Positions 1 to 8,033 are shown, numbered from the stretch's first letter. The stretch is 12,088 nucleotides of DNA from an uncultured Chitinophagaceae bacterium (GCA_937919945.1 CALESY010000167.1:1-12088); one strand, 5' to 3'. The notes: generated by a model from the letters alone, not told the origin. Made by a program: numbers and translations.

Positions 1-41
1 ATTTTGGGCTTTCCGTAATCAGGTTTAACTTTGAAGTCCAT
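1..41 (-). CDS. Possible 5' end of a divergent gene, cut by the window edge
   Basis: On the minus strand an ATG at 41-39 opens a frame that stays open to the left edge and begins MDFKVKPDYGKPK. Thirteen codons without a stop is weak evidence, but the residue mix is ordinary for a bacterial N-terminus. A perfect minus-strand TAnnTTTG box (TAAATTTG, 68-61) sits just upstream, although no TTG is visible at the usual distance. If real, the gene is divergent from the superoxide dismutase gene with only 26 bases between the two starts, and the sod promoter would lie inside its first codons. I do not recognise the product. The frame may be chance. Confidence 0.3.
   Translation of the reverse strand, partial: MDFKVKPDYGKPK
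2..33 (+). promoter_or_regulatory. Bacteroidetes-type promoter for superoxide dismutase
   Basis: A TTTTG element at 2-6 is followed, after 19 bases, by TAACTTTG at 26-33. This is a full match to the TAnnTTTG -7 box and the TTG -33 box of the primary sigma factor in this phylum, at the expected spacing. Transcription would start near 38-41, leaving a leader of roughly 30 bases before the ATG at 68. Confidence 0.6.
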
Positions 42-67
42 TATAAATTTTATAAATTAACAAATTT

Positions 68-670
68 ATGGCACATACACTTCCCGCATTAAACTATGCA
101 TTCGACGCTTTGGAACCGCATATAGATGCGCTGACAATGCAAATACACCACGACAGGCATCATCAGGCATATGTAGATAACCTGAATAAAGCACTGCATG
201 GTACAGATGGCGAAGGCAAATCGCTTGAAGAACTGATGGCAAATATTTCTGCATACCCTGCTGCTGTGCGCAACAATGGTGGCGGACATTGGAACCATAC
301 CCTGTTTTGGGAAATACTAGGCGCTAATGGCAGCCAACCAACTGGAGCTTTGGCAGATGCCATCAATAATGCATTTGGCTCTTTAGATGCACTAAAAGAA
401 AAAATGAACACAGCTGGTACTACACGCTTTGGTAGCGGTTGGGCATGGCTGATAGTAAAAGACGGTAAACTGGAAGTTACGTCTACACCAAATCAAGACA
501 ATCCGCTGATGGATATTGCTGAAGTAAAAGGTACACCCATTTTGGGTATTGATGTGTGGGAACACGCCTACTACCTGAAATACCAAAATAAACGCCCCGA
601 CTACCTCAGTGCTATCTGGAATGTGATAAACTGGGATGCAGTTGCAGCTAAGTACAGCGCCGCAGTTTAA
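68..670 (+). CDS. sodA: Superoxide dismutase, Fe/Mn family (probably Mn-type)
   Basis: Cytoplasmic enzyme that converts superoxide to oxygen and hydrogen peroxide. The 200 residues match the usual family length and there is no signal peptide. All four metal ligands are visible: His27 in MQIHHDRHH, His77 in GGGHWNHTLFW, and Asp162 and His166 in DVWEHAYYLKY. The active-site glutamine is Gln143 in the C-terminal domain (NQDNPLM), with glycine at residue 73. This is the MnSOD arrangement; in FeSODs the glutamine comes from the N-terminal domain. Manganese use is therefore likely, although cambialistic enzymes exist in this phylum and sequence alone does not settle it. The gene is monocistronic, with a promoter just upstream and a terminator 30 bases after the stop. 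The symbol is given by subtype; the family call itself is firm. Confidence 0.97.
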   Translation: MAHTLPALNYAFDALEPHIDALTMQIHHDRHHQAYVDNLNKALHGTDGEGKSLEELMANISAYPAAVRNNGGGHWNHTLFWEILGANGSQPTGALADAINNAFGSLDALKEKMNTAGTTRFGSGWAWLIVKDGKLEVTSTPNQDNPLMDIAEVKGTPILGIDVWEHAYYLKYQNKRPDYLSAIWNVINWDAVAAKYSAAV

Positions 671-699
671 TTAAAGATTAATCAAATACGCTTAATTAT

Positions 700-727
700 A
701 GCCTTAGGTTTTGCCTAAGGCTTTTTT
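700..727 (+). terminator. Intrinsic terminator of the superoxide dismutase gene
   Basis: GCCTTAGG (701-708) pairs with CCTAAGGC (714-721) around a five-base loop, and an A-T pair (700/722) extends the stem. A run of six T follows at 722-727. It lies 30 bases after the stop codon and separates sod from the barrel gene downstream. Confidence 0.9.
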
Positions 728-801
728 AATGCGATTTTCATACAATGCCTGCAATAACTGCATACTGTCTGCGTTTCAAAACCAATCAGACAACAACTGC
801 A

Positions 802-1503
802 ATGAAGAAAATATTAATAGCCCTACTATTGACGGGCAACTATGCAGCTACTGCACAAGAAGCAGAACAACTGGCAACAAAACCACTGTATGTGCGTAAA
901 AATGAACTGGGATTGATGGGGGAAACCCATTTCAATCAAAATGTAATCGCAGGCGACATCAGCTTCTGTGGAATACAATACAAGCATTGGGTGAAACCCA
1001 ATATGGGCTATAGGTTGATACTGGCTTACGGTGAGTTTTTTGAAAATTATTATCCCACCATCTAGGGCAAGTTTGGAGATACTGTGATAGAGACGAGCAG
1101 GCAAACAACTATACCGAATGTTATTGCAGGTTTGGGTGTAGAAATACAACGTAAGTTTTATAAGCGGGTATATTTATTTGCAGCGGTTGAAGCACGTGCC
1201 GGTTACGGTAATAGCAAGTACAGTTATGTTACCTCTGAAAGAATTGAAAACTATCAATTTAACCAATATGCCAACACAATATTTACTCCTGATGCATATG
1301 CACGCATGTTTACAGTGAATATTGCACCTTCTATTGGTGCCAAAATACTGTTCGGAAGTATATGCTTTGGTACAGAGTTGTCTGCCATACAGCTAGGTTA
1401 CAAGAACATATATTATTCGCAAAACTTTCCGTCATACATGTCTACAAGTGGTTTTAACGCAGGTATGTTCAGGCAAAGATTCTTTTTACACTATCGTTTT
1501 TAA
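802..1503 (+). pseudogene. Outer-membrane beta-barrel-like protein gene interrupted by an in-frame TAG
   Basis: The ATG at 802 opens a signal peptide (MKKILIALLLTGNYAATAQ, probable cleavage after the last Ala of ATA). The frame runs to a TAG at 1063-1065 (codon 88) and continues, in the same frame and without another stop, to TAA at 1501-1503. Both halves read as one protein of about 230 residues with alternating beta-strand patterns. The end, QRFFLHYRF, finishes in Phe, as outer-membrane barrels recognised by the BAM complex usually do. The second half has only a GTG (1084) as a possible start and no signal peptide, so it is unlikely to work as a separate gene. There is no frameshift; one substitution explains the break. 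It may be a young pseudogene, a sequencing error or, less likely, a read-through stop. The specific function is unknown. Confidence 0.7.
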
Positions 1504-1509
1504 AATAGT

Positions 1510-1533
1510 AAAGGACTGCTATGGCAGCCCTTT
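1510..1533. terminator. Two-way terminator between convergent barrel genes
   Basis: An imperfect hairpin: AAAGG (1510-1514) pairs with CCTTT (1529-1533) and CTGC (1516-1519) with GCAG (1524-1527), with one A-C mismatch between them and a TATG loop. It lies between the stop codons at 1503 and 1561, so its symmetric shape can serve both directions. The T-tracts on both sides are short. Confidence 0.6.
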
Positions 1534-1560
1534 GTATTAATTATGTAGTAAGCTAGTAAA

Positions 1561-2139
1561 TTATCGAAGTACACCAAAAGACATACCGAAGCCAATCATA
1601 ATGCCTCCTGGAGCTAGTACGTTCATTACATCTTCGCCATCCGACGTTAGTTTCGATCCATCTGTAATACGATATACAGGGTCTGTAAATCTATAAGAGT
1701 ATCCGATGTTGGTATGTATCCTATAACCTCTTCTGCCAATATTCCAGAAATAGTATAAAGACAGGAATGCATTTGTTGAAGGCTCTAATGCCAATCCTAC
1801 TTCTTTATCTCCTGCAGTTGTGGGTAGTGTAGTATTGAAAGTCCCAAGCCCTGTATTGTAAGTACCACCCAAACCTATAGCTAGACCTCGATTACAATCT
1901 TTAAAATACACCCTGCCTTCACCAAAAGCTTTTAATCCCCAAGAACTTAGCCCTGCACCAGTTCCTAAGGAAAAGCGTTGCGTAACAGGCACATCAAAAT
2001 TAAAGCCGATAAGGCCATTGGGATTTTCAAGGCCTATACTAAAGCCTGTGTACAATTTAGGGCATCCTTCATTATAGCCTCTTTGAGCGAAGGAAGTAGT
2101 GGTAGCAAAAATTGCCAGAATAAGGGTTAACTTTTTCAT
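1561..2139 (-). CDS. Small beta-barrel-like envelope protein, function unknown
   Basis: A 192-residue protein with a clear signal peptide (MKKLTLILAIFATTTSFAQ, cleavage probably after FA). The mature part is rich in Gly, aromatic residues and alternating hydrophobic strands (for example around residues 57-67, 84-98 and 125-150) and ends in GGIMIGFGMSFGVLR, all typical of a small outer-membrane barrel. Cys26 and Cys82 are the only cysteines of the mature protein and could form a disulfide. The gene starts 27 bases after the stop of the multiheme cytochrome gene on the same strand and I see no promoter in that gap, so it is probably the last gene of the tyrS-cytochrome transcript. No specific family is recognised. 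The coding call is secure; the membrane location is inferred. Confidence 0.8.
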   Translation of the reverse strand: MKKLTLILAIFATTTSFAQRGYNEGCPKLYTGFSIGLENPNGLIGFNFDVPVTQRFSLGTGAGLSSWGLKAFGEGRVYFKDCNRGLAIGLGGTYNTGLGTFNTTLPTTAGDKEVGLALEPSTNAFLSLYYFWNIGRRGYRIHTNIGYSYRFTDPVYRITDGSKLTSDGEDVMNVLAPGGIMIGFGMSFGVLR

Positions 2140-2166
2140 TTGTTTATTGTGGATTTTGATAAGTGA

Positions 2167-4104
2167 CTATTGAATAGTAGCAAGCATTGCCTTGGCTTGT
2201 TCGTTTTGCGGATGTTTCTTTAAAAGATGGTGTAAGTATTTTTTTGCATTACCGTCATTGCCATTATTGTGATGCCACACTGCCAGGTTAATGAGTGTTT
2301 GTTCATAGTCGGGGTTTAGCTGCAGGGCACGCATCAGGTGATTGTAAGACATAGCCTTATTGTGCTGTTGCATATAGATATACCCAAGGTTAACGTTAGC
2401 ACTCAAATGGTCTGCATTTTCACTTAATATATAAGTAAATACATCCTGTGCCTGTTTTGTTTGGTTGAGTATCAATAAGCAATTAGCATACTTGTTTTGA
2501 AAGTCGAGCGAGTGCGGCCATATGGTTACTGCCTGCTTATACCATGGCAATGCTTTGGCAGCTTGCTTTGTATTATTATAAGCTTCGCCAACGCGGTAAC
2601 AAGCCCACGCATCCTGTATTTTTTCGGGCTTTAATGCAGCTGCATATTGCAGCACTTTAGTATAATCATTCAATAAGAAGTAAGCGCGTATATAATCCCT
2701 GTTTTGTTTTTCTGTTTCTTCGCGGGCTTGTTCTTTGTTCAGGTATTTCAACGCAGAGTCAATCAGCCCTTTGTTCGGATTATATCTTTCATAGAACTCC
2801 ATAAACGCACGGGCGGTAGTAATAGCATCTGGGTTGTCGTTATTAAACGATTGCATACCTAGAAATGCGGTGATTTTACTTTTAGTCGCAGCATCTATAG
2901 GGCGTTTACGTATGTAGTGGTCTGTTACTGCAACGTGCGGTATGTCTATACTTCCATTGCGTGGCATATGGCAGGTAATGCAATCATTGTTTTTTGTATT
3001 GCGTACTGCTTCTTTTTCAGTACACTGCTGTTTGCCGGCACCGTGGCAATTATTACATGCATTGATGTACTGTGTCTTTGGTGTGAACTTTACACTGACA
3101 TGCGGGTTGTGACAGGTTATACAACTCATCTTGCCCGAGCTTACATAGCAATCACTCTTCTTCATCCGCTCTACATGCGATGCCATTATCATTTTATCTT
3201 CTGCTCCCTCGTACTGTGGCATAAATACATTCATTACTTCAGACAAGCGCATACCAGGGCGAAAGTCAAAAAATGTTTTACCGTCATTTAGTACGGCTAT
3301 GCCCTGCAAGTGGCAACGCTGGCAGATGTTGTTTTGCAATTCGGTAGATAATCTTCGTGGGTTTACGATGGTATAGTCTGGCCCTTCGGAAGTATCTACA
3401 ATGTTACCCGCCATTTTTTCTTTAACATGTAGCTTGCCCGGTCCGTGGCATCGTTCGCAATCTATACCCGTTTTCAGGCTTACATATTTATTCTGGCTAG
3501 TGTTTACAAAATCAGGATAGCCATTGTGGCAGGTCATGCATTCCGACTCTATCAATCTGGCAAAACGGCTGCTGGAGCCTTTTTCAAAACCAGGGGCTAA
3601 GTCCCATTGTTTTTTCTGCGTATAGAATGTTACGGGTGCTTGATATAGATAACCGTTCTTGCTGAAGATATGTGAATTGGTATGTTGCCCTGAGCCTATT
3701 ATGTAGTCAATTTTCTGTACAAGTACATGGCTTGTATCTCCATCTCCAAGACGGTATTCTTTTATGTATAGGGAATCGCCCTGCCAGTAAGGTTTGTAAT
3801 AAAAGTCAAGCTCTTTGTCGTATATAGGGGCATGCGTAAAGTCTGCTGCAGATTTTTGTTTTGTCGCATGGTCGAAAGATTGCCCCATGCCGGTTTGTAT
3901 ATAAGTATTGTAGACCTCTGCATGGCAACCACGGCAGGTTTCCATACCTACATACTGTATGGTAGTGTCATATACATTATGCCATGCCGACTCGCTTGTT
4001 ATTTGATTATTTTGCTCGTTAGGGCTACTACAATAAAAAGCGGGCAGCGTCACCGCTGCCATCGCAAGTATTATCAATAAACTCCTTACAATACGTGAAG
4101 ACAT
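2167..4104 (-). CDS. Seven-heme c-type cytochrome lipoprotein with C-terminal TPR repeats
   Basis: Numbered from the ATG at 4104, the protein has 645 residues. An N-terminal membrane segment ends in a lipobox-like PAFYC, so Cys25 is probably lipidated. Seven CXXCH heme-binding motifs start at residues 57, 189, 216, 261, 328, 350 and 375 (CRGCH, CMTCH, CERCH, CQRCH, CITCH, CNNCH, CITCH). The last three are closely spaced, as in cytochrome c554-like folds. From about residue 495 to the end there are TPR-like helical pairs (for example AWACYRVGEAYNNTKQAAKA and ANVNLGYIYMQQHNKAMSYN), suggesting a protein-binding platform. It should sit in the periplasm or on a membrane surface and carry electrons; no catalytic site or partner can be named. 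A TTG at 4113 could add three residues, but the ATG gives a normal signal sequence. It lies 36 bases after tyrS on the same strand. Confidence 0.9.
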   Translation of the reverse strand: MSSRIVRSLLIILAMAAVTLPAFYCSSPNEQNNQITSESAWHNVYDTTIQYVGMETCRGCHAEVYNTYIQTGMGQSFDHATKQKSAADFTHAPIYDKELDFYYKPYWQGDSLYIKEYRLGDGDTSHVLVQKIDYIIGSGQHTNSHIFSKNGYLYQAPVTFYTQKKQWDLAPGFEKGSSSRFARLIESECMTCHNGYPDFVNTSQNKYVSLKTGIDCERCHGPGKLHVKEKMAGNIVDTSEGPDYTIVNPRRLSTELQNNICQRCHLQGIAVLNDGKTFFDFRPGMRLSEVMNVFMPQYEGAEDKMIMASHVERMKKSDCYVSSGKMSCITCHNPHVSVKFTPKTQYINACNNCHGAGKQQCTEKEAVRNTKNNDCITCHMPRNGSIDIPHVAVTDHYIRKRPIDAATKSKITAFLGMQSFNNDNPDAITTARAFMEFYERYNPNKGLIDSALKYLNKEQAREETEKQNRDYIRAYFLLNDYTKVLQYAAALKPEKIQDAWACYRVGEAYNNTKQAAKALPWYKQAVTIWPHSLDFQNKYANCLLILNQTKQAQDVFTYILSENADHLSANVNLGYIYMQQHNKAMSYNHLMRALQLNPDYEQTLINLAVWHHNNGNDGNAKKYLHHLLKKHPQNEQAKAMLATIQ

Positions 4105-4140
4105 GCGCTTCAAAAATAACTAATCACGAGCAGTAATTGT

Positions 4141-5421
4141 TTAATTGAATATTGCCAGTGTGTAGTTTGATTTACCTTTTTGTATCAGCAGGTATTTATC
4201 GTTCAACAACTGTTCGGCCGAGAGCTTATGGTCAATGGCAGTTATTTTTTCTTTGTTGATGCTTACACCACCTGCCTGCACCATTTTGCGAGCTTCCCCT
4301 TTTGATGGGAATACTTTATGGTCTGCTAAGAAAGTAAGAAAGTCAAGACCCTCATGTGCAAGTGTTTCTTTTGTTGTTACTACTTGCGGTACACCGTCCA
4401 TTACTTCCAACAATTGTTTTTCATTCAGCGAGCGTAATGCGTCAACTGTGCTTTGGCCAAATAGTATATCAGAGGCTTTTTGCGCGAATGCCAAATCTTC
4501 CTGGCTATGCACCAGTATGGTCAATTCTTCTGCCAGTGATTTTTGAAGTTTTCGTTGGTGAGGGGCTTGCTGATGTTCTGCAATCAACGCTTTTATTTCT
4601 TCTACTGTTTTAAAAGAAAAAGTAAACGCCATACGCTCTGCATCCGCATCGGGCAGTTTTAACCAAAATTGATAGAACTGATAAGGTGATGTTTTTTCAG
4701 GATCTAACCATACGTTGCCGCTTTCACTCTTGCCGAATTTGCTGCCATCGCTTTTTGTAATCAACTTGCAGGTTGCAGCAAAAGCCTCAGCACCACCCTT
4801 GCGGCGGATAAGCTCTGTGCCAGTTACGATATTACCCCACTGGTCGGCACCACCCATTTGCAATTTGATATTATGGCGTTGATTCAGATAATAGAAATCG
4901 TATCCCTGTATCAGTTGGTAAGAAAACTCAGTAAATGACAGCCCTGTTTCCAAACGTTTTTGTACAGAGTCTTTCGCCATCATATAGCTGACGGTAATGT
5001 GTTTGCCTACGTCACGTATAAAATCGAGAAAGCCGTAGTCTTTAAACCAGTCATAGTTATTAACCATAACGGCAGCATTAGGTAGGTTATCGTCAAAGTC
5101 CAGAAATTTCTCCAATTGCTTACGGATGCCGTTACAGTTTTTTTCTAGGGTGTCTTTATCAAGCAGATTGCGTTCTGCCGATTTACCCGATGGGTCTCCT
5201 ATCATACCTGTAGCCCCACCAACCAATGCATAAGGTTTATGTCCTGCCCTTTGCATACGCATTAGTATAGTTATAGGCAATAAGCTACCAACATGCAGGC
5301 TATCAGCTGTAGGGTCGAAGCCAATATAGCCAGATGTCATTTCTTTATTCAGTTGCTCCTGTGTGCCAGGCATTATGTCTTGAATAAGCCCTCTTTCTTG
5401 CAAATCTTTTATTAAATCCAT
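4141..5421 (-). CDS. tyrS: Tyrosyl-tRNA synthetase
   Basis: Attaches tyrosine to tRNA-Tyr in the cytoplasm. At 426 residues it has the usual length of the bacterial TyrRS form that carries an S4 domain. The class I signature HIGH appears as HVGS (residues 43-46) after GYIGFDPTADSL, and the KMSKS loop as KFGKS (228-232). The tyrosine and tRNA pocket contains YQLIQGYDFYYL (168-179) and GGADQWGN (190-197). The C-terminal S4 RNA-binding domain spans about residues 358-420 (KGEARKMVQAGGVSINKEKI). ATG is the only sensible start. A perfect TAnnTTTG box lies 22 bases upstream. The gene is divergent from the PorG-like gene and is followed closely by the multiheme cytochrome gene, a pairing with no obvious functional logic. 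Confidence 0.98.
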   Translation of the reverse strand: MDLIKDLQERGLIQDIMPGTQEQLNKEMTSGYIGFDPTADSLHVGSLLPITILMRMQRAGHKPYALVGGATGMIGDPSGKSAERNLLDKDTLEKNCNGIRKQLEKFLDFDDNLPNAAVMVNNYDWFKDYGFLDFIRDVGKHITVSYMMAKDSVQKRLETGLSFTEFSYQLIQGYDFYYLNQRHNIKLQMGGADQWGNIVTGTELIRRKGGAEAFAATCKLITKSDGSKFGKSESGNVWLDPEKTSPYQFYQFWLKLPDADAERMAFTFSFKTVEEIKALIAEHQQAPHQRKLQKSLAEELTILVHSQEDLAFAQKASDILFGQSTVDALRSLNEKQLLEVMDGVPQVVTTKETLAHEGLDFLTFLADHKVFPSKGEARKMVQAGGVSINKEKITAIDHKLSAEQLLNDKYLLIQKGKSNYTLAIFN

Positions 5422-5443
5422 TGTGTATATATAGCAAAGTCAG

Positions 5444-5451
5444 CAAAAATA
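5444..5451 (-). promoter_or_regulatory. Possible -7 promoter box for tyrS
   Basis: On the minus strand 5451-5444 reads TATTTTTG, a full match to TAnnTTTG, 22 bases before the tyrS ATG. No TTG is seen 19-21 bases further upstream, so the -33 element is poor or absent. In such AT-rich DNA a single octamer can arise by chance. Confidence 0.4.
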
Positions 5452-5606
5452 AGGTTTCCATATCAGCCTATCACTATCATTAAATACCGATTAAAAAAAC
5501 AGCCATTTTTAATATGTTACTTGCTTTTAATGCGTAGAAATGCAAGCCTGTAAAGCAATGTCTCGCATTATGCCTATTTTTAATAAATTACATTGATGGC
5601 GACCTT

Positions 5607-5635
5607 TTGTTTTTCAGAAATTGTTTTTATCTTTC
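5607..5635 (+). promoter_or_regulatory. Promoter for the PorG-like gene
   Basis: TTG at 5607-5609 (within TTTTG) and TATCTTTC at 5628-5635, seven of eight matches to TAnnTTTG, are separated by 18 bases. This gives a start near 5640 and a leader of about 25 bases before the TTG start codon at 5667. Confidence 0.5.
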
Positions 5636-5666
5636 GTGTTGTATCCTTTAACAAAACTTTCAGGCT

Positions 5667-6572
5667 TTGAAACGTATTATACTATCGTTGGCTTTGGTTA
5701 TACCCTTTTTAGCTTCAGCTCAGTCTCACCACGAGTTCGGTTTGTCTGCAGGTGCAGCTAACTATTATGGCGATTTGCAGAACAAATTATATCCCAAATA
5801 TGGCTTCAGGCCGATGGGTGGCTTGATGTATAAGTATTTCTTCAATCCTAATCTTGGTATCCGTTTTGGTGCAGCATACTCCAATGTAACTGCTGCTGAT
5901 AGCCTGTCGGACATTCCTGTAAAAAGGGCACGCAATTTGCGTTTTGCATCTAATATATTTGAGGTGCACGGTGGTTTCGAGTTAAATCTGTTCCGTGTGG
6001 AAAAAGAACGTATGAAGTTCAGCCCGTACATTTTCGGCGGTTTGGCTTTATTCCATTTCAATCCATACACAGATGGTATGCGCGGCGAAAAAGTCTATCT
6101 CCGCCCTCTGGCTACAGAAGGGCAGGGTATACCTAACTATCCTGACCGTAAAGAATACAAACTCACTAACATGGCATTCCCAATAGGTGGTGGTTTGAAA
6201 TTATTTGTTGGTAAAACGTTTTTCATAGCTGCAGAAGCAGGGTTCCGTTATACTAATACTGACTATCTGGATGACGTCAGCAAATCTTATGTAAACCTTG
6301 ATGTACTGAAAGCATACAAAGGTCAGCAGTCTGTAGATCTTGCTTTCCGTGGCGATGAGGTTAATAGAATTTTTGTTAATGGCGCTGACCAAATATCTAC
6401 AACACCTAGCACCATACACAATCAACAATATCCTGATTATAAATATCAGCGTGGCGATAGCAAAGCTAACGACTGGTACTACTTCACCAGTATTACCGTT
6501 ACAGTGTATTTAGATGCATTTGGCAATGTAAAAAAATACTGGCAAGCTACATGTCCTGCATTCCGCCGTTAA
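5667..6572 (+). CDS. PorG-like (DUF6089) outer-membrane beta-barrel protein
   Basis: A 301-residue exported protein. The signal peptide is MKRIILSLALVIPFLASA (cleavage before QSHHEFG). The mature part has hallmarks of the DUF6089/PorG family: EFGLSAGAANYYGDL near the start, YKYFFNPNLGIRFGAAYSNV (55-74), LRFASNIFEVHGGFELNLF (91-109), YIFGGLALFHFNP (121-133), PLATEGQG (147-154) and AEAGFRYTNTDYLDDVS (189-205). PorG of Porphyromonas gingivalis is an outer-membrane part of the type IX secretion system; many paralogues in this phylum have no assigned role, so a T9SS function is only a possibility here. The start codon is TTG: an in-frame TAA lies at 5649-5651, no ATG occurs between it and the signal peptide, and the next Met is residue 50. 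It has its own promoter and terminator. Confidence 0.82.
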   Translation: MKRIILSLALVIPFLASAQSHHEFGLSAGAANYYGDLQNKLYPKYGFRPMGGLMYKYFFNPNLGIRFGAAYSNVTAADSLSDIPVKRARNLRFASNIFEVHGGFELNLFRVEKERMKFSPYIFGGLALFHFNPYTDGMRGEKVYLRPLATEGQGIPNYPDRKEYKLTNMAFPIGGGLKLFVGKTFFIAAEAGFRYTNTDYLDDVSKSYVNLDVLKAYKGQQSVDLAFRGDEVNRIFVNGADQISTTPSTIHNQQYPDYKYQRGDSKANDWYYFTSITVTVYLDAFGNVKKYWQATCPAFRR

Positions 6573-6589
6573 TTTAACATTTACATATT

Positions 6590-6633
6590 AATAAAAATGA
6601 AAACCCCGCCAAAGCGGGGTTTTCATTTTTATT
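6590..6633. terminator. Strong two-way terminator between the PorG-like gene and hisS
   Basis: A 20-bp uninterrupted stem (6590-6609 with 6614-6633) closes a CAAA loop. The core CCCCGC/GCGGGG is flanked by A-rich and T-rich arms, so it gives a U-run in both directions. It lies 17 bases after the PorG-like stop and 11 bases beyond the hisS stop. Confidence 0.95.
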
Positions 6634-6644
6634 TCTGTCAGCTT

Positions 6645-8033
6645 TTAACCTAGTAAACTAATAGCTTCAGCTATCGTTACAGACTGCTGCTCTCCCGTAT
6701 TGAAGTTTTTGATACTCACTTTGTTCTGGGCTCGTTCATCATCACCAGGCAGTAGCACATAGCTAATGCCACGTTTGTTGGCATATTTCATCTGCTTATC
6801 AAACTTAGCAGCTTCAGGATATATTTCGGCTGCTATACCGTTGGCACGTAGCTGTTGCAATATTTGCAATGCATACGCTTCGTTATCGCCTCCAAAATTT
6901 ACAATCATAACATTTGCACCTGTAGCTAATGTTTGAGGGAAGAGGTTTAGTTCTTCCATCACATCGTATATCCGGTCTATGCCAAACGACACGCCAACAC
7001 CTGATAAATTCTTCAAACCGAACAAACCAGTCAGGTCGTCGTAACGGCCGCCACCACCTATGCTGCCCATTTGTACAGCTCGGCATACTACTTCTACTAT
7101 TACACCCGTGTAGTAATTCAAACCACGTGCTAGGCTTATATCTACTTCTATGCCCGATTGCCAATCATTATTTTTTATTTCCTTGTGGTATGCCAATGTT
7201 TGCCTCAACTCTCTGATACCTTCTAGGCCATTAGTACTATTTGCCATGATGGTACTCAACGCGTCCAGCTTTTCTGCATTAGTACCTGCAACGTTTATTA
7301 CTTTCTCTATTTGTGTTATGCCTGCTTCTGCAATACCTCTTTGTTGCAATTCGGTTACAACACCACCCCAACCTATTTTGTCTAGCTTATCAAGTGCAAT
7401 AGTTATTTCCATCATCAATTCAGGTGAGCCACATATTTCAGCCAAACCTGCCAATAGTTTACGGCTGTTTATTTTGATGGCAACTTTAGGTAAGCCTAAC
7501 TGATGAAATGCGCTTTGATAAATGCAAAGCAATTCAGCTTCATTGATGAGTGATGTACTACCTACCACGTCAGCATCGCACTGCCAAAACTCGCGATAGC
7601 GGCCTTTTTGCGGGCGGTCTGCACGCCATACAGGTTGCATCTGATAACGGCGGAAAGGGAAAGCCAATTCATTTTGGTGCATCACTACATAGCGTGCAAA
7701 AGGGATGGTAAGATCGTAGCGCAAAGCTCGTTCTGTAACTACAGGAGATGATACAGGTTTATCTAATAGCCTAGCCCATTCAGTGTTTAGTTTTTCCTTG
7801 TCAGCATCTTTCTTTTCGTGCAGCCCGTTGTTGAGTATTTTAAATATCAGCCTGTCACCTTCTTCTCCATACTTACCTGTTAGTGTTGTAAGGTTTTCCA
7901 TAGCAGGTGTTTCCAATGGCTGAAAACCATACAACTCAAAAATATTACGGAGTGTGTTGAATATATACTGCCGCTTGCGGACTTCAGCAGGCGAAAAATC
8001 TCTTGTTCCTTGTGGTATTGCTGGTTTCGACAT
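6645..8033 (-). CDS. hisS: Histidyl-tRNA synthetase
   Basis: Charges tRNA-His with histidine in the cytoplasm. The 462 residues are close to the usual 420-460. Class II features appear in order: PQGTRDFSP (7-15) and motif 1 around LYGFQPLETPAMEN (34-47); RYDLTIPFARYV (105-116); motif 2 RRYQMQPVWRADRPQKGRYREF (128-149); the histidine-specific LARGLNYYTG (301-310) and GGGGRYDDL (326-334); motif 3 GVGVSFGIDRIYDVM (345-359). The anticodon-binding domain covers about 373-460. The ATG at 8033 is eight bases after the stop of the phosphatase gene, with an AAAGAGAA stretch just upstream that may help ribosome binding, so the two are almost certainly one transcript. Transcription ends at the two-way terminator downstream. 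Confidence 0.98.
   Translation of the reverse strand: MSKPAIPQGTRDFSPAEVRKRQYIFNTLRNIFELYGFQPLETPAMENLTTLTGKYGEEGDRLIFKILNNGLHEKKDADKEKLNTEWARLLDKPVSSPVVTERALRYDLTIPFARYVVMHQNELAFPFRRYQMQPVWRADRPQKGRYREFWQCDADVVGSTSLINEAELLCIYQSAFHQLGLPKVAIKINSRKLLAGLAEICGSPELMMEITIALDKLDKIGWGGVVTELQQRGIAEAGITQIEKVINVAGTNAEKLDALSTIMANSTNGLEGIRELRQTLAYHKEIKNNDWQSGIEVDISLARGLNYYTGVIVEVVCRAVQMGSIGGGGRYDDLTGLFGLKNLSGVGVSFGIDRIYDVMEELNLFPQTLATGANVMIVNFGGDNEAYALQILQQLRANGIAAEIYPEAAKFDKQMKYANKRGISYVLLPGDDERAQNKVSIKNFNTGEQQSVTIAEAISLLG

Noticed and set aside
1084..1503. Separate gene starting at GTG 1084
   Set aside because: It is in the same frame as the upstream half, has no signal peptide although it ends like an outer-membrane barrel, and is better explained as the second part of the interrupted gene.
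2917..3291. Cys-rich open frame of 124 codons on the plus strand
   Set aside because: It lies wholly opposite the multiheme cytochrome gene, and its composition is explained by the antisense of the heme-motif codons.
4105..4113. Three extra residues on the cytochrome from a TTG at 4113
   Set aside because: The ATG at 4104 already gives a good signal sequence, and the TTG overlaps a TATTTTTG octamer. It remains possible but is less likely.
5422..5666. T-box or other amino-acid-sensing leader before tyrS
   Set aside because: The predicted leader is only about 15 bases and no T-box elements are visible; T-boxes are also not expected in this phylum.
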